Below, in pieces: positions 33,959 through 43,235 of a stretch of DNA of 47,421 bases. The first letter of the stretch is position 1. Each line of letters opens with the position of its first letter. The stretch comes from an uncultured Lachnoclostridium sp. (GTDB taxonomy: Bacteria; Bacillota; Clostridia; Lachnospirales; Lachnospiraceae). The stretch spans positions 1 through 47,421 of the forward strand of contig CANBKJ010000012.1 of the NCBI GenBank assembly GCA_947369165.1. Reading direction: 5' to 3'. The notes beneath the pieces were generated by a model that did not search any database, was not told the origin of the DNA, and saw only the letters and a list, made by a program, of their open reading frames with translations. A program made the translations under genes and the position numbers.

Positions 33959-34075
33959 ATGTATGAGAATAAAAAAGAATTATTAACGAAGTTAGAGTTT
34001 GGAAGTGTTGACTCAGAGATAGATCTAGATAAAAAATTGCAGAAAGGTATGTTATCATGGATCATTTTGAATTAG
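33959..34075 (+). CDS. Small ORF overlapping the uvrB start
   Basis: An ATG at 33959 behind AGAGGGG opens a 38-residue frame ([20 protein letters not shown]...) ending at 34073-34075, inside uvrB. The FGSVDSE segment resembles the N-terminus of some P-loop ATPases from defence islands, so it may be the fossil start of such a gene. Alternatively it is a leader peptide coupling translation into uvrB. Function unknown. Confidence 0.35.
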   Translation: MYENKKELLTKLEFGSVDSEIDLDKKLQKGMLSWIILN

Positions 34076-36066
34076 TATCACAATATCAGCCCACCGGCGA
34101 CCAGCCCCAGGCGATCGAAGAACTGGTGAAGGGATTTCAGGAGGGCAACCAGTTCCAGACACTTCTTGGTGTCACCGGATCCGGCAAGACATTTACCATG
34201 GCAAATGTCATTCAGCAGTTAAATAAGCCGACACTGGTCATTGCCCATAATAAGACTCTGGCGGCGCAGCTCTACAGTGAGTTTAAGGAGTTTTTTCCTT
34301 CTAATGCGGTGGAGTTTTTCATTTCATATTATGATTACTATCAGCCGGAAGCATATGTGCCTTCGACAGATACTTATATTGAGAAGGATTCCTCGATTAA
34401 TGATGAGATTGATAAGCTGCGTCACTCGGCGACGGCGGCGCTGACGGAGCGGAAAGATGTGATCATTATAGCCAGCGTATCCTGTATCTATGGATTGGGA
34501 AGTCCCATAGATTATCAGAATATGACTGTTTCTTTGCGGCCGGGGATGGAGAAGGACCGGGATGAGGTGATTCGTCGTCTTGTGGATATTCAGTATACAA
34601 GGAATGATATGGACTTTCACCGGGGAACTTTCCGGGTCCGGGGAGATGTAGTAGAGGTCTTTCCGGCTTCGGCGTCGGACCGGGCGATTCGGGTGGAATT
34701 TTTTGGTGATGAGGTGGACCGGATTCAGGAGATCGACGTATTGACGGGAGCTCCGTTGAACAATCTGGAACATATGGTAGTTTTTCCGGCATCCCATTAT
34801 GTGGTGGCGCCGGACAAAATGGAGAGGGCGATCCTTGGGATTGAAGAAGAATTAAAGGACCGGGTAAAGTTTTTTAAAAGCGAAGACAAGCTTATCGAGG
34901 CCCAGAGAATCTCCGAGCGGACCCATTTTGATATTGAGATGATGCGGGAGACTGGCTTTTGTTCTGGGATTGAAAATTATTCTATGCATCTGGCAGGGAT
35001 GAAAGAAGGAGAGACGCCCCACACACTGCTGGATTATTTCCCGGATGATTTTTTGATCATTGTGGACGAATCCCATATTACGATCCCCCAGGTCCGGGGA
35101 ATGTATGCCGGCGACCAGTCCAGAAAAGCGACTCTGGTAGATTATGGATTCCGTCTGCCTTCCGCGAAGAGCAATCGTCCTCTGAATTTTGAGGAATTTG
35201 AGGGGCATATCAATCAGATGATGTTTGTGTCAGCGACTCCTTCTGATTATGAAAGCGCTCATGAGCTTCTGCGGACGGAACAGATCATACGTCCCACGGG
35301 ACTGCTGGACCCGGAGGTGGTGGTAAGGCCGGTGAAAGGACAGGTTGACGATCTTCTAGCTGAAATCCGTAAGGTTACGAAGGAACCTGAGGACAAGGAG
35401 CATATGCGGGGAAAAGTTCTGGTGACGACCCTGACTAAAAGAATGGCGGAGGATCTTACAGATTATTATAAAGAGGTAGGAGTCCGGGTAAAATATTTAC
35501 ATTCTGATATTGATGCCATGGAGAGGTCGGAGATCATTCGTGATATGCGTTTGGATGTCTTTGATGTGCTGGTGGGGATCAATCTGCTGCGGGAAGGGCT
35601 GGATATTCCGGAGGTCTCCCTGGTAGCGATATTGGATGCCGACAAAGAAGGATTTCTGCGTTCTGAGACGTCCCTTATACAGACCATTGGCCGTGCGGCA
35701 AGAAATGCCGAAGGAAGGGTGGTCATGTATGCGGACCGGGAGACAGATTCTATGAAGAAGGCGATCGGTGAGACGGAGAGAAGACGCGGAATTCAGGATG
35801 CTTATAATAAAGAGCATGGAATTACTCCACAAACGATTAAAAAAGCGGTGAGGGATCTGATCAAGATCTCTACCAAAGCGGAATCTGGAATGGAAGATCT
35901 GGAGAAGGATCCAGAATACATGACAAAAGAGGAGCTGGAGAAACAGATCCAGAAGATTTTGAAGCGGATGAATCAGGCTTCTGCCGAATTGAACTTTGAA
36001 GCGGCGGCGGCCCTGCGTGATCAGATGATTGAACTGAAAAAGATACTTGAAAAGATAGATGACTAA
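34057..36066 (+). CDS. uvrB: UvrB, excinuclease ABC helicase subunit
   Basis: This 669-residue nucleotide excision repair protein verifies damage after UvrA loading and recruits UvrC. Walker A GVTGSGKT is at 38-45, the beta-hairpin region [12 protein letters not shown] lies at about 92-103, helicase motifs include VDESH (about 337) and [10 protein letters not shown], and the C-terminal UVR domain (about 625-665) binds UvrC. Length matches the family. The ribosome binding site is modest (AAAGG), and a small ORF overlaps its start. It is cotranscribed with uvrA 23 bases downstream and probably SOS-induced from 33628. Confidence 0.97.
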   Translation: MDHFELVSQYQPTGDQPQAIEELVKGFQEGNQFQTLLGVTGSGKTFTMANVIQQLNKPTLVIAHNKTLAAQLYSEFKEFFPSNAVEFFISYYDYYQPEAYVPSTDTYIEKDSSINDEIDKLRHSATAALTERKDVIIIASVSCIYGLGSPIDYQNMTVSLRPGMEKDRDEVIRRLVDIQYTRNDMDFHRGTFRVRGDVVEVFPASASDRAIRVEFFGDEVDRIQEIDVLTGAPLNNLEHMVVFPASHYVVAPDKMERAILGIEEELKDRVKFFKSEDKLIEAQRISERTHFDIEMMRETGFCSGIENYSMHLAGMKEGETPHTLLDYFPDDFLIIVDESHITIPQVRGMYAGDQSRKATLVDYGFRLPSAKSNRPLNFEEFEGHINQMMFVSATPSDYESAHELLRTEQIIRPTGLLDPEVVVRPVKGQVDDLLAEIRKVTKEPEDKEHMRGKVLVTTLTKRMAEDLTDYYKEVGVRVKYLHSDIDAMERSEIIRDMRLDVFDVLVGINLLREGLDIPEVSLVAILDADKEGFLRSETSLIQTIGRAARNAEGRVVMYADRETDSMKKAIGETERRRGIQDAYNKEHGITPQTIKKAVRDLIKISTKAESGMEDLEKDPEYMTKEELEKQIQKILKRMNQASAELNFEAAAALRDQMIELKKILEKIDD

Positions 36067-36089
36067 TATATGGCATGGAGGAAACTACG

Positions 36090-38924
36090 ATGGAAAAGAA
36101 AAGAATGATCAAGATCAAAGGAGCCAGTGAGCATAATTTAAAGGGAATTGATATTGATATTCCCAGAGATGAGTTTGTGGTACTCACCGGACTCAGTGGT
36201 TCTGGTAAATCATCTCTTGCTTTTGATACGATATATGCAGAAGGCCAGCGGCGTTATATGGAATCTCTGTCTTCTTATGCAAGACAGTTTCTTGGGCAGA
36301 TGGAGAAACCAGATGTAGAAAGTATATCCGGGCTTCCTCCAGCGATTTCCATTGATCAGAAGACCACTAACCGCAATCCCCGCTCTACCGTTGGGACGGT
36401 GACAGAGATTTATGATTATTTCCGGCTCTTATACGCCAGAGTAGGGATTCCCCACTGCCCGAAATGTGGAAAAGAGATTAAACGTCAGACTGTGGACCAG
36501 ATGGTGGATGAGATCATGAAGCTTCCTGAAAATACGAAGATCCAGTTACTGGCACCCGTGGTAAGGGGACGCAAAGGAGAGCACGTCAAAGTATTTGAAA
36601 AAGCCAAAAAAAGCGGTTATGTCCGTGTGGTGGCAGATGGAAATATGTATGATCTGTCAGAAGAAATCAAGCTGGAAAAGAATAAAAAGCATAATATCGA
36701 GATCGTAGTAGACCGCCTGGTGGTGCGGGAAGGTGTGGAAAAAAGAATGTCGGAGTCCATCGAAAATGTACTCCAGCTGTCCAATGGTCTGCTGATGGTG
36801 GATGTCATCGGCGCGGAGGTGATTAACTTCAGTCAGAGTTTTTCCTGTCCAGACTGTGGAATCAGCATTGATGAGATCGAGCCGAGAAGTTTTTCTTTTA
36901 ATAATCCTTTTGGCGCCTGTCATGTATGTCATGGTATTGGTTATAAAATGGAGTTTGCACCAGAACTGATGATACCTGACTGGTCATTGAGCATCGCGGA
37001 GGGGGCGATTGCTGTGCTGGGATGGCAGTCTGTTACAGATAAAGGAAGTTATACCAGATGTATGATGGAAGCGGTGGCGAAAGAATATGGTTTTGATCTC
37101 ACAACGCCCTTTGAGGATTACACAGAAGAAGTGCGTGATATCATATTAAATGGAACCCGGGGAAAAAAGGTCGAAGTTCATTATGTAGGACAACGGGGTG
37201 GAGGCGTATATCATGTGGAATTTGAAGGTCTGATCAAAAATATGGAACGCAGATACCGGGAGACAGGATCGGATTCTACCAAACAGGAATATGAGACTTT
37301 TATGCGGATCACTCCCTGTAGTGAATGCGGTGGAAAGAGACTAAAGAAAGAATCCCTGGCAGTTACAGTGGGAGATAAGAACATTGCAGAGTTGTGCGAA
37401 TATTCCATTCGAGATCTAAAAAGTTTTGTGGACGAGCTTCATTTGACAGATATGCAGATGCAGATTGGGCGGCTGATTCTGAAAGAGATCAAGTCCCGTC
37501 TGGGTTTTTTAGTGGATGTGGGGCTGGATTATCTGTGCCTTTCCCGCGCCACCGGTACGCTGTCTGGCGGAGAGGCCCAGAGAATCCGCCTAGCGACCCA
37601 GATCGGCTCCGGGTTGGTGGGAGTTGCTTATATTCTGGATGAGCCGAGCATTGGACTGCACCAGAGGGACAATGACAAGCTGATCCGAACCTTGAAAAAT
37701 CTTAAGGATCTGGGAAATACGCTGATTGTGGTAGAACATGATGAGGATACGATGCTGGCAGCGGATTATGTGGTGGATATTGGGCCGGGTGCCGGAGAAC
37801 ATGGCGGTGAAGTCATTGCTGCTGGTTCGGCGCAGGATATCATGAAATCGGAGAAATCCATTACCGGGGCATATCTGAGCCGCAGGATCGTGATCCCGGT
37901 TCCGGAGAAACGGAGAACTCCGTCGGGATATTTGAAAGTGACAGGCGCCAGGGAGAACAATTTAAAAAATATCAATGTTGAGTTTCCACTGGGGGTATTT
38001 ACCTGTGTGACCGGGGTATCTGGTTCCGGTAAGAGCTCTCTTGTGAATGAAATCTTATACAAATCCCTTGCCAGGACGTTGAACCGGGCCCGCTGCATAC
38101 CGGGGAAACATAAGGATATTCAGGGGATGGAGCAGCTGGATAAAGTGATCAATATAGACCAGTCTCCCATTGGCAGGACACCCAGGTCCAATCCTGCCAC
38201 TTATACCGGCGTGTTTGACATGATACGTGATCTTTTTGCCTCTACCTCTGATGCCAAGGCCAAGGGATACAAAAAAGGCCGGTTTAGTTTTAATGTCAAG
38301 GGAGGACGCTGTGAGGCATGCCGCGGTGATGGAATCATTAAGATCGAGATGAATTTTCTTCCTGATGTCTATGTGCCTTGTGAGGTTTGTGAAGGAAAGC
38401 GGTACAACCGTGAGACGCTGGATGTAAAATACAAAGGAAAGAGCATATTTGATGTATTGGACATGACTGTAGAAGAGGCACTGGAGTTCTTTAAAAATGT
38501 GCCGACGATACACAGAAAGATCCAGACGATGTATGACGTGGGATTGTCTTATGTTAAACTGGGACAGCCCTCTACCACCTTATCCGGCGGAGAGGCCCAG
38601 AGGATTAAACTTGCCACAGAATTAAGTAAACGAAGCACGGGAAAGACGATTTATATATTGGACGAACCTACAACCGGTCTTCATTTTGCCGATGTCCATA
38701 AGCTGATTGAGATTCTTCACCGCCTGGCAGAGGGGGGGAATTCTGTGGTAGTGATCGAACACAATCTGGATGTGATCAAGACGGCAGATTATATTATTGA
38801 CATCGGTCCGGAAGGAGGAGAAAAAGGAGGTACAGTGATCGCATCGGGAGCGCCGGAAAAGATTGCTGCCAATCCGGCTTCCTACACTGGTAAATACATT
38901 CAAAAAATGCTGGAGGATTGCTAA
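36090..38924 (+). CDS. uvrA: UvrA, excinuclease ABC damage-sensing ATPase
   Basis: This 944-residue protein scans DNA for bulky lesions. It has two ABC modules: Walker [10 protein letters not shown] at 34-42 and GVSGSGKSS near 641, with [19 protein letters not shown] and [20 protein letters not shown] signatures. Zinc modules are visible as CPKCG (about 124), CPDCG with CHVCHG (about 252-285) and CEACRGDG...CEVCEG (about 740-765). The ATG at 36090 is preferred over 36075 because GGAGG lies 8 bases upstream. Forms an operon with uvrB. Confidence 0.97.
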   Translation: MEKKRMIKIKGASEHNLKGIDIDIPRDEFVVLTGLSGSGKSSLAFDTIYAEGQRRYMESLSSYARQFLGQMEKPDVESISGLPPAISIDQKTTNRNPRSTVGTVTEIYDYFRLLYARVGIPHCPKCGKEIKRQTVDQMVDEIMKLPENTKIQLLAPVVRGRKGEHVKVFEKAKKSGYVRVVADGNMYDLSEEIKLEKNKKHNIEIVVDRLVVREGVEKRMSESIENVLQLSNGLLMVDVIGAEVINFSQSFSCPDCGISIDEIEPRSFSFNNPFGACHVCHGIGYKMEFAPELMIPDWSLSIAEGAIAVLGWQSVTDKGSYTRCMMEAVAKEYGFDLTTPFEDYTEEVRDIILNGTRGKKVEVHYVGQRGGGVYHVEFEGLIKNMERRYRETGSDSTKQEYETFMRITPCSECGGKRLKKESLAVTVGDKNIAELCEYSIRDLKSFVDELHLTDMQMQIGRLILKEIKSRLGFLVDVGLDYLCLSRATGTLSGGEAQRIRLATQIGSGLVGVAYILDEPSIGLHQRDNDKLIRTLKNLKDLGNTLIVVEHDEDTMLAADYVVDIGPGAGEHGGEVIAAGSAQDIMKSEKSITGAYLSRRIVIPVPEKRRTPSGYLKVTGARENNLKNINVEFPLGVFTCVTGVSGSGKSSLVNEILYKSLARTLNRARCIPGKHKDIQGMEQLDKVINIDQSPIGRTPRSNPATYTGVFDMIRDLFASTSDAKAKGYKKGRFSFNVKGGRCEACRGDGIIKIEMNFLPDVYVPCEVCEGKRYNRETLDVKYKGKSIFDVLDMTVEEALEFFKNVPTIHRKIQTMYDVGLSYVKLGQPSTTLSGGEAQRIKLATELSKRSTGKTIYILDEPTTGLHFADVHKLIEILHRLAEGGNSVVVIEHNLDVIKTADYIIDIGPEGGEKGGTVIASGAPEKIAANPASYTGKYIQKMLEDC

Positions 38925-38949
38925 AACTTATGTATACTAGGAGGTTATA

Positions 38950-39540
38950 ATGAAGGAATATTCATTTTTTGCCATGATGGCCCGGATGAAATATATAGAG
39001 CGCTGGGCTCTGATGCGCAATTCTGACAGAGAAAATATCAGTGAACATTCGATGGAAGTGGCTATGCTGGCCCACGGCCTGGGGATTATTTCCAATGAAT
39101 GCTGTGGCAGAAAGGTTGATCTTGACAAGCTGGTACTTATTGGTCTGTATCACGATGCCAATGAGATTATTACTGGGGATATGCCCACACCAGTAAAATA
39201 CCATGACAGTGGCATACTCGATGCTTACAAAAAAGTAGAAGAAAAAGCCAATCGTAAGCTGCTTTCCCTGCTGCCGGAATATATGCAGAGGTATTATAAA
39301 GAGGTTTTTTTTCCCCAGAAGGGAGATGAAGAACTTTGGCGCATTGTGAAAGCAGCAGACAAGCTTTCTGCCCTCATCAAATGCATTGAAGAAAAAAAGG
39401 CAGGAAATCGGGAGTTTTCTACAGCATATCAGACAATCGAGAGGGCTCTTAAGAAGATGGAGATGGAAGAGGTGGAGATTTTCATGAGAGATTTTTTGCC
39501 CTCATTTGACAAGACATTAGATGAGCTTCAAGAGTTATAA
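38950..39540 (+). CDS. yfbR: YfbR-like 5'-deoxynucleotidase (HD domain)
   Basis: This 196-residue HD-domain phosphohydrolase matches E. coli YfbR, which removes phosphate from deoxyribonucleoside 5'-monophosphates. Key residues fall at the same positions as in YfbR: R18, W19, His33, the His68-Asp69 pair, Glu72 and Asp137, with the TGDMPTPVKY loop (75-84). AGGAGG precedes the start. It follows uvrA by 25 bases, and a role in handling nucleotides released in repair is a plausible reason for linkage (inference). Confidence 0.92.
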   Translation: MKEYSFFAMMARMKYIERWALMRNSDRENISEHSMEVAMLAHGLGIISNECCGRKVDLDKLVLIGLYHDANEIITGDMPTPVKYHDSGILDAYKKVEEKANRKLLSLLPEYMQRYYKEVFFPQKGDEELWRIVKAADKLSALIKCIEEKKAGNREFSTAYQTIERALKKMEMEEVEIFMRDFLPSFDKTLDELQEL

Positions 39541-39659
39541 CTATTTTCAAACGGATATACAAGTGTATTGTCACGTCTCTATTTGGCCAGTCCATTGCCG
39601 CCATCATCATCGGAAATGTCAAAAAAGAGTATTCTTTGCTGGTAGTTTCCAACAGAGTA

Positions 39660-39668
39660 TGATATACT
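39660..39668 (+). promoter_or_regulatory. Candidate extended -10 promoter for the SGNH fusion gene
   Basis: TGATATACT (39660-39668) carries a TG extended -10 and TATACT, about 50 bases upstream of the start codon. No good -35 hexamer is placed 17 bases upstream (TGGTAG), so confidence is low. Confidence 0.35.
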
Positions 39669-39717
39669 AATAATACTTTGATTGTGGGGATAATTAAATT
39701 AAAAGGTGGTATGGGTT

Positions 39718-41400
39718 ATGAGAAGAGTATTGTGTTTTGGTGATTCTAATACATATGGATATTCTCCTGTGGATGGGCAGAGATATGGGGATGACATCAA
39801 CTGGCCAGGAGTGTTAGATCGTTTATTAGGGGACAAGTTTGAGGTTATCAACGAGGGGAAAAACGGACGTACAGTTGCCTTTGATGATCCTTATAAAGTG
39901 GGCTGCAATGGAATGAACGATATCGAGTCGTGCATCGAAGATCACGAGCCTGTGGATCTGGTTATTATAATGCTTGGAACCAACGATCTTAAAGTATATT
40001 TTGACGCTTCCCCTCAGATTATCGCGGAAAACCTGCGGGAGATGTGCACATTAGTTCAGACAAAGACCGATGCCAGAATTATTTTGGCGAGTCCTGCCCT
40101 TCTTGGGGATCAGATCGAATTTTCCCCCCTCCATCTGGAATTTGGCAGAACACAGGTGGATTATTCTTTTGAACTGGCACCTTATTTTGAGAAAGTTGCC
40201 AAGGAAGTGGGGGCTGAATTTATCGACCTTGCCATGGTGGCGATGTCAAGTGATGTGGACTGTCTGCATTTGATGCCGGAAGAGCATGCCAAAGTAGCTC
40301 AGGCTATGAGAGATAAAGTGCTGTGGATTTTCCGTGAAGAGCTTGCGCGTGAGGAAAGGGAAGAAGAAGAGGCGAGACGGCGGGAAGAGGAAGAAGCGAG
40401 ATTAAGAGAAGAACAAGAACGACAAGAGCGGGAGAGAGCCATAGAGGCAGAGCGTGAGGCGGCAGAGAGAGCGGCGAGATTAAGAGAAGAACAAGAACGA
40501 CAAGAGCGGGAGAGAGCCATAGAGGCAGAGAGAGCGGCGAGATGCCAGGCAGAGGAAGAAGCGAAATTAAGGGAAGAAGATAGGAATAGAGCTGCAAGGG
40601 AAAAGATGGATCGTGATGCGGAAGAGGGGGCAAGACTTCGACTTCAGGCGATTTTGAAAGCTGCTGAGAATGAGTTGCATAAAGATGAGGCCCAGGAGAC
40701 AGGGGGATTAGATGCCGACTTTGTCCTGGGAAATGATTTGGGTGAAGCCGGGCAGGAAGCGGCAGGAACGGTAGAGACACCGGGGACAGGCATTTCTTCT
40801 TCCAGCAGTGAAAAGGAAAAAATGCTCTCTGGGAAATTGTATATATGTGATGATGCGCTTCGGGCTGAAGCAGCAGAAGCAAGAAAAATAACGACGGTCT
40901 ATAATCAGACAACAAACGCAGAAATATCAAAGCGGACGGAACTTCTAACCCGTTTGTTTAAAAAGGTTGGAAAGACACCGTACATTGAACCGCCTTTCCG
41001 TTGTGATTATGGTTTCAATATTACGGTAGGGGACGAATTTTATGCAAACTTCGATTGTATTATGCTGGACTGTGCAAATATAAAGATCGGGGATCATGTA
41101 TTCTTTGGTCCAAAGGTAAATATTTATACAGCATGCCATCCGATCTATGCCCCAGTGCGCAACCAGCAGCTGGAATATGCCAAGGAAGTTACCATTGGTG
41201 ATGATGTGTGGATTGGCGGGAATGTTACTATCAATCCAGGCGTGCATATTGGAAATAATGTAGTAATTGGATCCGGTTCGGTCGTTACCTCGGATATTCC
41301 GGATGGTGTTGTGGCGGCAGGTAATCCATGCCGGATTTTAAGACGGGTCTCCGAAGCAGACAAAAAATATTGGGAAGAGCAGATGACTCAAATACGATAA
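39718..41400 (+). CDS. SGNH hydrolase / coiled coil / maltose-type O-acetyltransferase fusion
   Basis: This 560-residue protein joins three parts. Residues 1-205 are an SGNH/GDSL hydrolase: CFGDSNTYGY (Ser10), the LGTND block (about 82-87) and DCLHL (Asp about 181, His about 184). Residues about 206-320 are a Glu/Arg-rich coiled coil containing an exact 57-base repeat. Residues about 362-560 form a left-handed beta-helix acetyltransferase of the maltose/galactoside/NodL type, with an N-terminal Mac-like segment (EKMLSGKLYICDDALRAEAA), IEPPFRCDYG, the TACHPI active-site His, and hexapeptide repeats. There is no signal peptide. One half would remove and the other add O-acetyl groups, possibly on a sugar or lipid-linked glycan (inference). 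AAAGGTGG precedes the ATG at 39718. Confidence 0.85.
   Translation: MRRVLCFGDSNTYGYSPVDGQRYGDDINWPGVLDRLLGDKFEVINEGKNGRTVAFDDPYKVGCNGMNDIESCIEDHEPVDLVIIMLGTNDLKVYFDASPQIIAENLREMCTLVQTKTDARIILASPALLGDQIEFSPLHLEFGRTQVDYSFELAPYFEKVAKEVGAEFIDLAMVAMSSDVDCLHLMPEEHAKVAQAMRDKVLWIFREELAREEREEEEARRREEEEARLREEQERQERERAIEAEREAAERAARLREEQERQERERAIEAERAARCQAEEEAKLREEDRNRAAREKMDRDAEEGARLRLQAILKAAENELHKDEAQETGGLDADFVLGNDLGEAGQEAAGTVETPGTGISSSSSEKEKMLSGKLYICDDALRAEAAEARKITTVYNQTTNAEISKRTELLTRLFKKVGKTPYIEPPFRCDYGFNITVGDEFYANFDCIMLDCANIKIGDHVFFGPKVNIYTACHPIYAPVRNQQLEYAKEVTIGDDVWIGGNVTINPGVHIGNNVVIGSGSVVTSDIPDGVVAAGNPCRILRRVSEADKKYWEEQMTQIR
40396..40530 (+). repeat. Exact 57-bp tandem repeat in the coiled coil
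   Basis: Bases 40396-40452 recur without change at 40474-40530, a period of 78 bases (26 codons). They encode ARLREEQERQERERAIEAE in each copy. The identity at synonymous positions indicates a recent duplication or ongoing slippage/recombination that could alter the linker length. Confidence 0.85.
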
Positions 41401-41422
41401 AATAAGTTTTAAGAACTTATTT
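41400..41422 (+). terminator. AT-rich hairpin after the SGNH fusion gene
   Basis: AAATAAGTT (41400-41408) pairs with AACTTATTT (41414-41422) around TTAAG, right at the stop codon. A small GTTGC-TTAC-GCAAC hairpin follows at about 41427-41440. Weak terminator or mRNA 3' structure. Confidence 0.35.
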
Positions 41423-41494
41423 GCAAGTTGCTTACGCAACCTGGGATGTACAGAAAGTATGCACAGAAATTATGGTAAACTGAATACTTGCATG

Positions 41495-41531
41495 AAAAAA
41501 ACCGGTGTGGTTATTCTGCACCGGTTTTTTT
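41495..41531. terminator. Bidirectional terminator between the SGNH fusion and tyrA
   Basis: A perfect 13-bp stem, A7-CCGGTG (41495-41507) with CACCGG-T7 (41519-41531), has an 11-base loop that contains the tyrA stop codon. A-tract and T-tract flanks make it active in both directions for these convergent genes. Confidence 0.85.
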
Positions 41532-42428
41532 ATCTGTAAAATTATTTGTTAATTTGTCAGAAATATTATCTGGAATTGAATCCCGGTAGGTTCCGGCATC
41601 GAGAAAGGTGTTCCGGAGACTCTCATTATTTTCCTCGCGAAGCAGTTTGAGGAAAGTTTCCAGGCTTTTTATATACAATTCCAGAAAGTGGTCGATGCTG
41701 TCTTTGTTGGACAGGCAGATATTTTCCCACATCTCAGGTGAAGAAGAAGCAATTCTCGTAATGTCCTTAAAGCCGCCGGCGGCAAAGGCTTTCATGAAAC
41801 CCTCCGGGGTGTCATTTTCCCTTACCATATTGACCAGTGTGGCAGCGATGATATGGGGAACGTGGCTGATGGCAGCGGTGATATTGTCATGCTTCTCTGG
41901 GTCTACGATAACACATTTGGAACCGGTACATTGCAGAAGAGACAATAACAGCTGCAGTTTAGTGTCCGATGTGTGAGGGGTGGGGGTCAGGAGATAATAG
42001 GAATTTTCTAACAGTGCTGCAGAAGAATTGGCGTAACCTGTTTTCTCAGATCCCGCCATAGGATGTCCTCCAATGAAATTATGTTCCAGTCCAAGATCTC
42101 TTGCTGCCCTATGGATATTTCCCTTTACACTGCCGACATCGGTGATGATACAATTTTCATGAATGAGTGGTTTCAAGAGGTGCAGAAACTCAATGTTTTT
42201 GAGAACCGGTGCACAGAGGAAAATGATATCACAGGAAGACAATTCAGAATCAATATCGTATAAAAGCCCGGAAAGAATACCATCTTTTACGCCCTGTTCC
42301 AGATCCGGGTTTTTTCTGCGGGTGTATACCTGGATCCTGGTATCTGGAAAGGCAGATCTTATCGCTCTTGCAATGGAACCGCCGATCAGCCCCAGTCCAA
42401 GAAATCCTATATTTAAGTTTTTAGTCAT
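41511..42428 (-). CDS. tyrA: Prephenate dehydrogenase
   Basis: This 305-residue NAD-dependent enzyme oxidatively decarboxylates prephenate to 4-hydroxyphenylpyruvate in tyrosine synthesis. The Rossmann motif GLGLIGGS is at 11-18; the active-site region GGHPMAGSE carries the conserved His and Ser, and HDNITAAISHVPH follows. There is no C-terminal ACT domain, so feedback control would differ from the longer Bacillus type. The ATG at 42428 is preferred over 42464 since AAAGGA lies upstream and the protein then begins a few residues before the Rossmann fold. It stands alone, away from other aro genes. An inverted repeat (42464-42484) lies upstream. Confidence 0.92.
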   Translation of the reverse strand: MTKNLNIGFLGLGLIGGSIARAIRSAFPDTRIQVYTRRKNPDLEQGVKDGILSGLLYDIDSELSSCDIIFLCAPVLKNIEFLHLLKPLIHENCIITDVGSVKGNIHRAARDLGLEHNFIGGHPMAGSEKTGYANSSAALLENSYYLLTPTPHTSDTKLQLLLSLLQCTGSKCVIVDPEKHDNITAAISHVPHIIAATLVNMVRENDTPEGFMKAFAAGGFKDITRIASSSPEMWENICLSNKDSIDHFLELYIKSLETFLKLLREENNESLRNTFLDAGTYRDSIPDNISDKLTNNFTDKKTGAE

Positions 42429-42521
42429 ATGATCAAATCCTTTTATATGTAAACTATATGCCAATTCAGGGGCATTACCTGAATGTATTTTAACTCAAAT
42501 TAACTTTTCTGTAAATAACTA

Positions 42522-42550
42522 TTGATAGTTTTCAGCAATAATATTATACT
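42522..42550 (+). promoter_or_regulatory. Promoter of rfbC
   Basis: TTGATA (42522-42527) and TATACT (42545-42550) are spaced by 17 bases, 45 bases upstream of the rfbC start. It may also serve the flavodiiron and ThiF genes downstream, which follow at short spacing. Confidence 0.6.
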
Positions 42551-42595
42551 ATATATTGTTTGAGTGGTTACATCAGAGAGAAGGAGAAAGAAAAT

Positions 42596-43195
42596 ATGGC
42601 AGAGATCAAGGTGACGTCTTGTGAGATCGAAGGCTTATATGTTATCGAGCCACAGGTGTTTGGAGATGAGCGGGGTTATTTCATGGAGACCTACAATAAA
42701 AAGGAGTTTGAGGCAAAGGGGCTGACTATGGAATTTGTTCAGGACAATGAGTCCATGTCCAAAAGAGGCGTACTCCGGGGGCTGCATTTCCAGAAGAATT
42801 TTCCCCAGGGGAAGCTGGTCAGGGTGCTGTCAGGAGAAGTCTTTGATGTAGCTGTAGATATCCGCAAAGGATCTCCCACATTCGGGAAATGGTTTGGAGT
42901 CGTTCTTTCAGAAGAAAATAAAAAACAGTTTTATGTTTCCAAAGGATTCGCTCACGGTTATCTGGTTTTATCAGAACGGGCAGTTTTTTCTTACAAATGT
43001 ACTGATTTCTATCATCCAGAGGACGAGGGAGGGATCCGGTATGACGATCCCCAGATCGGCATTGAATGGCCCATCAGCCAGGATCTGAAGATTATCCTGT
43101 CGGAAAAGGACAAGCATCATGAGAGTCTGGCAAACCAGTCTCTTGTGTTTGATTATAATAGGCTAAAGCCGGATACAGCCGGTTTGAATCACTAA
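42596..43195 (+). CDS. rfbC: dTDP-4-dehydrorhamnose 3,5-epimerase
   Basis: This 199-residue RmlC cupin enzyme epimerises dTDP-4-keto-6-deoxyglucose on the way to dTDP-L-rhamnose. It has GDERGYFMETYN (about 19-30), RGVLRGLHFQ with the catalytic His (about 63), the DVAVDIRKGSPTFGKW block and FAHGYLVLSE. The other rml genes are not in the window, so it is either a separated member of the pathway or acts in a related deoxysugar route. The ATG at 42596 follows AAGGAGAAAG. Confidence 0.93.
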   Translation: MAEIKVTSCEIEGLYVIEPQVFGDERGYFMETYNKKEFEAKGLTMEFVQDNESMSKRGVLRGLHFQKNFPQGKLVRVLSGEVFDVAVDIRKGSPTFGKWFGVVLSEENKKQFYVSKGFAHGYLVLSERAVFSYKCTDFYHPEDEGGIRYDDPQIGIEWPISQDLKIILSEKDKHHESLANQSLVFDYNRLKPDTAGLNH

Positions 43196-43235
43196 AAACC
43201 AGCACATTGAGCTGATAAAAGAAAGGAAGGATATA

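Noticed and set aside
40304..40930. Long open frames opposite the coiled-coil region of the SGNH fusion
   Set aside because: They are the antisense of Glu/Arg-rich repeats, giving Leu/Ser-rich low-complexity translations with no start signals.
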